Assembly: GCA_045577415.1 (NCBI GenBank)
Contig: JAZNII010000066.1
Coordinates: forward strand, 1 to 20,739
DNA from: SVTX01 sp045577415
GTDB lineage: Bacteria > Bacillota > Clostridia > Oscillospirales > CAG-272
DNA: 20,739 nucleotides
Direction: 5' to 3'
The notes below the pieces were generated by a model that had not been told where the DNA came from, made no database searches, and was given only the letters and a program-made list of their open reading frames with translations. This document shows positions 15,332 to 20,739 of the stretch, piece after piece; the stretch's first letter is position 1; each line of letters begins with the position of its first letter. A program made the position numbers and the translations under genes.

Positions 15332-15929
15332 TTATTCAATAGAACAATCCCTTCACGAGAAGGGCTACAATATGGTCTGCGGAATTGACGAAGCGGGGCG
15401 AGGACCTCTTTGCGGTCCCGTGTTCGCGGCGGCTTGCATTCTGCCCGACGGTCTCGTTATCGAGGGGTTAAACGACTCCAAAAAGCTGACCGAGAAAAAG
15501 CGAGAGAAGCTTTTTGACATCATTTGCGAGAACGCGATCGCATATTGCATAGCGTCCGCCTCCGTCGAGGAGATCGACGAATTAAACATACTTGAAGCCG
15601 ACCTTTTGGCTATGAGACGGGCGATCGACGGTCTTTCGGTCAAAGCCGATTTTGCGATCATCGACGGCAATGTGGCGCGAGATTTTCAGATCCCCGCCGA
15701 GGCCATCGTCAAGGGCGACGCAAAGAGCATGAGCATCGCCGCTGCGTCGATACTTGCAAAGGTTGCGAGAGACAGAATATGCGTAGATCTTGACCGCGAA
15801 TACCCCCAGTACGGTATCGCAAAGCACAAGGGCTACGGCACAAAAGCGCACATGGATGCGCTACGTGAGTTTGGTCCTTCGCCGATACATAGAAAAAAAT
15901 TCGTAAGATTTCTTGACGAGGACAAATAA
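15324..15929 (+). CDS. rnhB: Ribonuclease HII
   Basis: RNase HII cuts RNA in RNA-DNA hybrids and removes single ribonucleotides from DNA. The 201-residue protein has all four catalytic acids: Asp22 and Glu23 (GIDEAGRGPLCGPV), Asp114 (IIDGN) and Asp132 (KGDAKSMSIAAASILAKVARD). It also has LNDSKKL and HKGYGT. The ATG overlaps the methylase end by eight bases, so its translation is now coupled to the inserted genes. The first ten codons or so are AT-rich like the insert, and the usual codon style resumes near 15355. The yraN start follows its TAA directly. Confidence 0.96.
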   Translation: MPDYSIEQSLHEKGYNMVCGIDEAGRGPLCGPVFAAACILPDGLVIEGLNDSKKLTEKKREKLFDIICENAIAYCIASASVEEIDELNILEADLLAMRRAIDGLSVKADFAIIDGNVARDFQIPAEAIVKGDAKSMSIAAASILAKVARDRICVDLDREYPQYGIAKHKGYGTKAHMDALREFGPSPIHRKKFVRFLDEDK

Positions 15930-16352
15930 ATGGCAGATACCGAAAAACAGATACTCGGTCGGCTTGGTGAGGATCTTGCCTGCGACTTTCTTGAGAAGAA
16001 CGGCTATCGTATCGTTCGCCGCAACGTCCGTCTTTCCAAGCACGAGCTTGACATAATCGCCGAGGACGATGATTACATTGTGTTCGTCGAGGTCAAAACT
16101 CGCTCCTGTCTCTACCCCGAATTGGGCGACTTTGGCTCACCGGGTCGCGCCGTGGACGAGGGCAAGCGGAAAAACACCGTAAAGGCGGCGAAGGATTATA
16201 TGCTTAAAAATTACCTGAACAAGCAACCTCGCATTGACGTTATAGAAGTCTATCTCCTTGAACAAAAAAGCGAGTTCAAGACCCCGACCGTCTTGAAGAT
16301 AAATCACATCCGCAACGCGTTTGACGCAAGAGGACGAAAGTTACACGGATAA
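15930..16352 (+). CDS. YraN family protein (UPF0102)
   Basis: The 140-residue protein is of the YraN/UPF0102 family, a nuclease-fold group related to Holliday junction resolvases. The signature is clear: LGRLGEDLACDFLEKNGYRIVRRNVR, then ELDIIAEDDDYIVFVEVKTRS with the E-L-D and E-V-K acidic/lysine triad. The biochemical role is poorly defined; a function in DNA repair or recombination is inferred from fold. It begins immediately after the rnhB stop, the classical rnhB-yraN pairing, so the two are one translation unit. Confidence 0.92.
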   Translation: MADTEKQILGRLGEDLACDFLEKNGYRIVRRNVRLSKHELDIIAEDDDYIVFVEVKTRSCLYPELGDFGSPGRAVDEGKRKNTVKAAKDYMLKNYLNKQPRIDVIEVYLLEQKSEFKTPTVLKINHIRNAFDARGRKLHG

Positions 16353-16370
16353 AGCGCACCGAAGGTGAGC

Positions 16371-16540
16371 AGTTATATTCGCCTGCGGCGAGTGTTATTG
16401 CTTCGCAGTGGTATTCGTCTAAAACGAGTGATATTTGCTGTGCAAGTTAAAGAGGCGAATATAATACCACTAAATCCGTAGGCTTTAATATCACTGTCGC
16501 ATAAGCGACAATATCACTCCGCCTTTGGCGGAATATCACT
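16371..16540. repeat. Array of nine-base words separated by palindromes, mirror-symmetric
   Basis: Four copies of AGTGATATT or near variants (16371, 16391, 16407, 16427) are followed by four copies of its complement AATATCACT or variants (16463, 16487, 16510, 16532). Most gaps hold a short palindrome: CGCC-TGC-GGCG, GC-TTC-GC, CGT/ACG, TGC-TGT-GCA, then GTCGC-ATAA-GCGAC and CCGCC-TTT-GGCGG. The left and right words can pair, so the whole array can fold as one long branched hairpin. It fills the space between yraN and thrC. No gene is present. Confidence 0.8.
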
Positions 16541-16614
16541 TTTTCAAACAGCTCGACAAATCAAAATTTAAAATCAAACATTAATTTACATATCAAAGCA
16601 AAGGAACCACTACC

Positions 16615-18096
16615 ATGAACTACACAAGCACAAGAGGCAGATCGGGCGAAGTTCTCTCCGCCGCACAGATAATCAAGCAAGGCCTTGCCCTCGACGGCGG
16701 TCTTTTCATCCCCGAGGAAATCCCCAGTATCACCGAGGACGACGTAAAATCACTTTGCAAAATGTCCTACCCCGAAAGGGCGGCAACTATCCTCTCAAAA
16801 TATCTTTCAGATTACACATACGACGAGCTTCTCATCGACTGCGAAAAGGCATACCACGAAAACAGCTTCCCCGGCGGCGCTGCTCCCGTGGTCAAGGCTC
16901 GCGACGGCATCTACTCCCTCGAGCTTTGGCACGGACCTACGGCGGCGTTCAAGGATATGGCGCTTCAGATCATGCCCCGTCTGCTCTCTCGCGCACTCGT
17001 AAAGACGGGTGAGGAGCGCACGGCTCTCATTCTCGTCGCCACCTCGGGCGACACCGGCAAGGCGGCGCTTGAAGGATACAAGGACATCGACGGCATCCGC
17101 ATGATGGTATTCTATCCCGTCGACGGCGTCAGCCGCGTGCAGAAGATGCAGATGGCGACCCAGACCGGCTCCAACGTTGACATCGTGGCGATCCGCGGCA
17201 ACTTTGACGATGCCCAAAGCGGAGTTAAGAAAATATTCTCCGACAAGGATGCCGTGGCTTATCTTGACGAGCAGGGTCATTTCTTCTCCAGCGCGAACTC
17301 TATAAACTGGGGCAGACTTGCTCCCCAGATAGTTTACTATGTTTCCGCTTACTGCGATCTTATGAACAAGGGAGAGATCAATTACGGCGATAAGATAAAC
17401 GTCTGCGTTCCTACGGGCAACTTCGGAAATATCTTTGCGGCGTACTTGGCAAAGCTTATGGGACTTCCCCTCGGCAAGCTGATCTGCGCCTCCAATCAGA
17501 ACAACATCCTCACCGATTTTCTTAACACGGGCAGATATGACCGCAACCGTGATTTCCACTGCACCATGTCGCCCTCGATGGATATTCTTATTTCCTCTAA
17601 CCTTGAGAGACTTCTCTGCTTCACCGCAGGCAAGACCGAGACCGCAAAATATATGGACGACCTCTCGGCAAAGGGTGTTTACGAGGTCAGCGCCGAGGTC
17701 AAGGCGAAGATCGCAGAGAATTTCAAGGGCTATTTTGCCGACGAGCGTGAAACCGCCGAGACCATCAACGAGTATTACAATAAGTACGGCTACCTTGCCG
17801 ACACACACACTGCAGTTGCACTCTGCTCGGCAGAAAAGTATATTGCCGAGAGCGGCGACAATACTCCTATGGTTGTAGCATCCACCGCAAGCCCCTATAA
17901 GTTCGCGGCTGACGTATGTAAGTCGCTGGGTATGGAGAAGCCTGAGGACGATATGGACGCCCTTGATATGCTTGCGGATTTTTCAAAGACCGAGATCACC
18001 TATCCCCTCCGCGGTCTTTCCGAGAGAGAGGTCAGATTTACAAGAGTAATTGATGCCGACGAAATGCTTGACGTGGTCAAGGAGTACGTAAAATAA
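16615..18096 (+). CDS. thrC: Threonine synthase
   Basis: It converts O-phosphohomoserine to threonine with pyridoxal phosphate in the cytoplasm. The 493-residue protein is of the longer ThrC class, with the N-terminal TRGRSGEVLSAAQIIKQGLALDGGLFIP, the PLP lysine Lys113 in ELWHGPTAAFKDMALQ, LVATSGDTGKAALEGY, the substrate-binding NSINWGRLAPQIVYY, the glycine-rich VPTGNFGNIFAAY, and STASPYKF near the end. AAAGGAA precedes the ATG. It stands alone between two palindrome arrays; no hom or thrB is in the window. Confidence 0.96.
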   Translation: MNYTSTRGRSGEVLSAAQIIKQGLALDGGLFIPEEIPSITEDDVKSLCKMSYPERAATILSKYLSDYTYDELLIDCEKAYHENSFPGGAAPVVKARDGIYSLELWHGPTAAFKDMALQIMPRLLSRALVKTGEERTALILVATSGDTGKAALEGYKDIDGIRMMVFYPVDGVSRVQKMQMATQTGSNVDIVAIRGNFDDAQSGVKKIFSDKDAVAYLDEQGHFFSSANSINWGRLAPQIVYYVSAYCDLMNKGEINYGDKINVCVPTGNFGNIFAAYLAKLMGLPLGKLICASNQNNILTDFLNTGRYDRNRDFHCTMSPSMDILISSNLERLLCFTAGKTETAKYMDDLSAKGVYEVSAEVKAKIAENFKGYFADERETAETINEYYNKYGYLADTHTAVALCSAEKYIAESGDNTPMVVASTASPYKFAADVCKSLGMEKPEDDMDALDMLADFSKTEITYPLRGLSEREVRFTRVIDADEMLDVVKEYVK

Positions 18097-18100
18097 AAAA

Positions 18101-18168
18101 CGGGAGGAGCGCGCAGGGTTCCCCGAAGCGAGCCTGCGAGTTTTGGGGGTTCCGAGCTTGCCCCTCCC
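18101..18168 (+). repeat. GC-rich hairpin after thrC
   Basis: GGGAGG (18102-18107) can pair with CCTCCC (18163-18168), and inside it CGCAGG (18112-18117) with CCTGCG (18133-18138). It begins four bases after the thrC stop and has no T run. It may protect or end the transcript, or be another dispersed repeat. Confidence 0.45.
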
Positions 18169-18193
18169 CTACGAAACTCGTAGCAACTTTAAC

Positions 18194-18286
18194 GCTTTGC
18201 GAAGCAAAGCATATCACTGCGCCTCGCGCAATACCACTCGACAAAGGCGAATATCACTGCGCGCAGCGCTATATCACCGCAGAAGG
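18194..18286. repeat. Second array of AATATCACT words and palindromes
   Basis: Words ATATCACT (18211), AATACCACT (18230), AATATCACT (18250) and TATATCACC (18270) alternate with palindromes GCTTTGC-GAA-GCAAAGC, GCG/CGC and GCGC-GCA-GCGC. Only one orientation is present. The array ends a few bases from the stop codon of the DUF1540 gene. Confidence 0.75.
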
Positions 18287-18290
18287 CAAC

Positions 18291-18473
18291 TTAGCAATTA
18301 CCCTCGCACTTAAAGGTCGCGCAAACCGTATCGGCGCTTCTCTCCGCGTGTGTGGGTCCTACGTGGATATTTTCAGCGGTGCAGTAGCACTCGCCATCGT
18401 GATATACGCAATTCTTAACAGAGCAGTTAATGCCCTTGATGTGCTTATCGCACTTTTTAGAGTCGTTCATCAT
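18291..18473 (-). CDS. DUF1540 cysteine-rich small protein
   Basis: The 60-residue protein carries the DUF1540 pattern: GINCSVKNCVYHDGECYCTAENIHVGP and later ADTVCATF. Cysteines are at 8, 17, 22, 29, 31, 51, 56 and 60. Such a density suggests metal, probably zinc, binding. Function is unknown; the domain is common in spore-forming Clostridia and Bacilli. AAAGGTAGGG precedes the double ATG start. It converges with thrC across the palindrome array and is divergent from the metallophosphoesterase gene. Confidence 0.9.
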   Translation of the reverse strand: MMNDSKKCDKHIKGINCSVKNCVYHDGECYCTAENIHVGPTHAERSADTVCATFKCEGNC

Positions 18474-18555
18474 GATTCCCTACCTTTGTTCTTATTAATA
18501 TTAATAAAAATTTAATTGCGACAACGCCGCATTTAAATTTTCATTGGACTAACAA

Positions 18556-18601
18556 ATGCCCTGCCGACCGCTTTCGCTTTCGGTGGGTCAACCTCGGCAT
18601 T
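18556..18601. repeat. Nested inverted repeat upstream of the metallophosphoesterase
   Basis: AATGCC (18556-18561) pairs with GGCATT (18596-18601), and CCGACC pairs with GGTGGG with one mismatch inside it. Role unknown; it lies in a gene-free 190-base stretch between divergent genes. Confidence 0.4.
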
Positions 18602-18663
18602 TCGCCGACAAACATATTATTCCCCCAAACGACTAAAATATTTCTGTTTTTTGAGGTATACCA

Positions 18664-19401
18664 ATGTCAATTTTCGTACTTTCCGACCTTCATCTGTCGT
18701 TGGACTCCAAGACTAACAAGTCTATGGAGGTTTTTGGCGCGCGTTGGCAGGATTATATCACGAAAATTGAAAAAAATTGGAACGCCGTGGTCGGCGAAGA
18801 TGACACCGTGATAGTCCCAGGCGACATTTCGTGGGCAACGAGACTTGAAGATTCCGAATCCGATCTCGGTTTTCTCAACTCTCTGAATGGCAAAAAGCTT
18901 ATCGGCAAGGGCAATCACGATTTTTGGTGGTCTACCGCCAAGAAAATGCAGACTTTTTTTGAAGAAAAAGGCTTTTCCACCATTTCTATTCTCTACAATA
19001 ACGCATATATTGTTGAGGATAGGATAATCTGCGGCACACGCGGTTGGTTCCCCGACGAAAGCAGACAGATAACCGTGGGCGAGGTCGATCACGCAAAGAT
19101 AGTAAACCGTGAGATCACGCGTCTGCGTTTAAGCCTTGACGCGGCGAAAAAGCTCCAAAATGAACGCGAGAGTGAGACGGGCGAGGCTCTGCCCATAACC
19201 GTATTCCTCCATTTTCCACCCGTGTGGGGCGACTTTGTTATGCACGAATTTCTCGACGTTTTTCACGAATACGGCATTACAGAGTGCTATTTTGGTCACA
19301 TTCACTCGGCTTATAATCAGTCGGGCAGATTTGAATTTGAGGGTATAAAATTCACACTGACCGCATCGGATTTTTTGAATTTTCACCCGATCATTATTTA
19401 A
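18664..19401 (+). CDS. Calcineurin-like metallophosphoesterase
   Basis: The 245-residue cytoplasmic protein has the full two-metal phosphoesterase motif series: SDLHL (Asp8, His10), VPGDISW (Asp54), GKGNHDFWW (Asn84, His85, Asp86), LHFPP (His183) and FGHIHSA (His212, His214). There is no signal peptide or membrane segment. Substrate is unknown; relatives in Firmicutes are annotated only as phosphohydrolases. GAGGT precedes the ATG. The TAA stop leaves about 190 bases before trigger factor, which has its own promoter. Confidence 0.9.
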   Translation: MSIFVLSDLHLSLDSKTNKSMEVFGARWQDYITKIEKNWNAVVGEDDTVIVPGDISWATRLEDSESDLGFLNSLNGKKLIGKGNHDFWWSTAKKMQTFFEEKGFSTISILYNNAYIVEDRIICGTRGWFPDESRQITVGEVDHAKIVNREITRLRLSLDAAKKLQNERESETGEALPITVFLHFPPVWGDFVMHEFLDVFHEYGITECYFGHIHSAYNQSGRFEFEGIKFTLTASDFLNFHPIII

Positions 19402-19478
19402 AACGCAAATTTTAGCATAAAAATCCTGGAAAATGCTTGATTTTTTTGAGTTTTGGCTTTCAAAAATTCAAAAAAGTA

Positions 19479-19507
19479 TTGACAAAACGATAAAAAAAAG
19501 GTAAAAT
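19479..19507 (+). promoter_or_regulatory. Promoter of tig
   Basis: TTGACA (19479-19484) and TAAAAT (19502-19507) are spaced by 17 bases, leaving a leader of about 80 bases. A small GTGTC/GACAC inverted repeat lies in the leader. CGGAGG before the ATG at 19595 is the ribosome binding site. Confidence 0.75.
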
Positions 19508-19594
19508 AATATGATGTGTCGACAAGGCAAGACACTTGCGGCCAAAAATACGTAAAAAATATATTTAGATAAAATCTTCGGAGGTTTTAAAACA

Positions 19595-20739
19595 ATGAAA
19601 CTTTTAAAGCAGGAAGTCGGCGAGAAAAGCACGGTTAAGATCGAGTTCTCGGTTGACAAGGAAGTATTTGACAAGGCAGTTGACAAGGTTTACCGCAAGC
19701 AGGTAAAGAAGATCAACGTTCCCGGATTCAGAGCAGGTAAGGCTCCCCGCGCGATCATAGAGAAGATGTACGGCTCGGGCGTGTTCTATGAGGATGCTAT
19801 CAACGATCTCATCCCCGAAAACTACACCGCCGCTTGCAAGGAAGCAGGCATCGATCCCGTTGGTCAGCCTGAAATTGATATAGTTTCCATCGACGAGAAC
19901 GGTCTCGTTCTTTCCGCTATCGTTCCCGTTAAGCCTGAGTGCAAGCTCGAGGGCTACAAGGGTCTCGAGATCGCAAAGGTAGCCCAGCCCGTTACCGACG
20001 AGGAGCTTGACGCTGAGATAAAGACCATCCGCGAGAGACAGTCCCGTGAGATCGAGGTTGAGGACGACACCGCCGCTGCTATGGGCGACATTGCAAAGAT
20101 CGACTTCGAGGGCTTCATTGACGGCGTAGCATTTGAGGGCGGCAAGGGTGAAAACTACTCATTGAAGCTCGGCTCCGGCTCCTTCATCCCCGGATTTGAG
20201 GAGCAGGTCGCAGGTCACAAAATCGGCGACGAGTTCGACGTAAACGTGCCTTTCCCTGCTGACTACCACGCAGAGGAGCTTGCAGGCAAGGAAGCTTGCT
20301 TCAAGTGCAAGATTAACGCTATAACCAAGATCGAACTTCCCGAGCTTGACGACGATTTCGCGAAGGACGTTTCCGAATTCGACACTCTTGATGAATACAA
20401 GGCTGACGTTAAGGCAAAAATCGAAAAGAGACACGAGAGCGCAGCTGAGGCTGAGTTCGAGGATAAGATCATCGACGCTCTTATCGAGAAGCTTGAAGGC
20501 GAGATCCCTGAGGCTATGTTTGAAGCAGAAACCGAAAACTTTGTCAGAGATTACGACAACCGTCTCCGTCAGAGTGGACTTGACCTCAAAACCTACTTCC
20601 AGTACACCGGTCTTGATTTGGGCAAGCTCCGCGAGCAGATGAGACCTCAGGCTGAAAAGCAGGTAAAGGCTCGTCTCGCTCTTGAAACTATCGCAAAGGC
20701 AGAAGCTATCGAGGTTACCGAGGATGAGCTTACCGCAGA
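19595..20739 (+). CDS. tig: Trigger factor, cut by the window edge
   Basis: The open frame runs from ATG 19595 to the end of the window with 381 codons and no stop. Trigger factor binds the ribosome exit tunnel and is the first chaperone and prolyl isomerase met by new proteins. The N-terminal ribosome-binding domain shows the signature VPGFRAGKAPRAIIEKMYG (42-60). The FKBP-like isomerase domain follows (about 150-240, with GDIAKIDFEGFIDGVAFEGG, LGSGSFIPGFEEQVAGHKIGDEF and VPFPADYHAEELAGKEACFK). The C-terminal helical chaperone arms begin near 250. Most family members have about 430 residues, so roughly 50 residues are missing to the right. In many Firmicutes clpP and clpX come next. Confidence 0.96.
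   Translation, partial: MKLLKQEVGEKSTVKIEFSVDKEVFDKAVDKVYRKQVKKINVPGFRAGKAPRAIIEKMYGSGVFYEDAINDLIPENYTAACKEAGIDPVGQPEIDIVSIDENGLVLSAIVPVKPECKLEGYKGLEIAKVAQPVTDEELDAEIKTIRERQSREIEVEDDTAAAMGDIAKIDFEGFIDGVAFEGGKGENYSLKLGSGSFIPGFEEQVAGHKIGDEFDVNVPFPADYHAEELAGKEACFKCKINAITKIELPELDDDFAKDVSEFDTLDEYKADVKAKIEKRHESAAEAEFEDKIIDALIEKLEGEIPEAMFEAETENFVRDYDNRLRQSGLDLKTYFQYTGLDLGKLREQMRPQAEKQVKARLALETIAKAEAIEVTEDELTA

Noticed and set aside
16371..16540. CRISPR array
   Set aside because: The repeated word is only nine bases, changes direction in the middle, and the gaps are palindromes of 7-15 bases rather than unique spacers. No cas gene is present.
16807..17808. A 333-codon open frame on the minus strand
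   Set aside because: It is the antisense shadow of thrC; the protein has no recognisable motifs.

Overview
The window looks like chromosomal DNA from a mid-GC Clostridia (Firmicutes), probably a gut Oscillospirales/Eubacteriales-type organism. The evidence is gene content: an IreB-family protein, RbgA, a DUF1540 protein, a membrane-anchored signal peptidase I with an acidic tail, AGG-type ribosome binding sites and TTGACA/TATAAT promoters. This is inference from gene families; no marker RNA gene is present.

Layout. 1-165: tail of a probable IS transposase and a terminator. 166-1642: a broken sodium:alanine symporter gene that keeps a good promoter. 1729-4021: glnA and a TIM-barrel sugar isomerase-like gene. 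4086-4736 (-): an M50 site-2 protease-like membrane protein, convergent with the previous pair and separated from it by a two-way terminator. 4812-7582: ireB, ribF and an S11 carboxypeptidase homologue that seems to have lost its catalytic residues. 7583-8186: about 600 bp without a gene, filled with structured repeats. 8187-10304 (-): an operon of an unknown anchored protein, an NfeD protein and an SPFH/stomatin protein. 10481-13448: apgM, lepB and rbgA. 13467-15331: an AT-rich type II restriction-modification pair (NgoPII-like nuclease and HaeIII-like m5C methylase, predicted GGCC) set between rbgA and rnhB. 15324-16352: rnhB and a YraN protein. 16371-16540: an array of short palindromes. 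16615-18096: thrC. 18101-18286: a GC-rich hairpin and a second palindrome array. 18291-18473 (-): a DUF1540 protein. 18664-19401: a metallophosphoesterase. 19595 to the end: trigger factor, cut by the window edge.

Most genes are housekeeping: nitrogen assimilation (glnA), flavin cofactors (ribF), secretion and folding (lepB, tig), ribosome assembly (rbgA), genome maintenance (rnhB, yraN), central metabolism and threonine synthesis (apgM, thrC), and membrane organisation (NfeD/SPFH). The accessory features are the restriction-modification insert, the IS remnant and three kinds of repeat.

The points most worth a second look are: (i) a pair of inverted two-hairpin elements at 7641-8102 whose loops are conserved while the stems change in a compensated way; (ii) arrays of a nine-base word (AGTGATATT/AATATCACT) separated by unrelated palindromes, with the first array mirror-symmetric; (iii) the restriction-modification insert inside the rbgA-rnhB-yraN order together with a marked scarcity of GGCC in the whole window; (iv) two TGA codons at expected glycine positions in the broken transporter; (v) the probable pseudo-carboxypeptidase; and (vi) a type I glutamine synthetase without the adenylylation tyrosine. 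All counts were made by eye.
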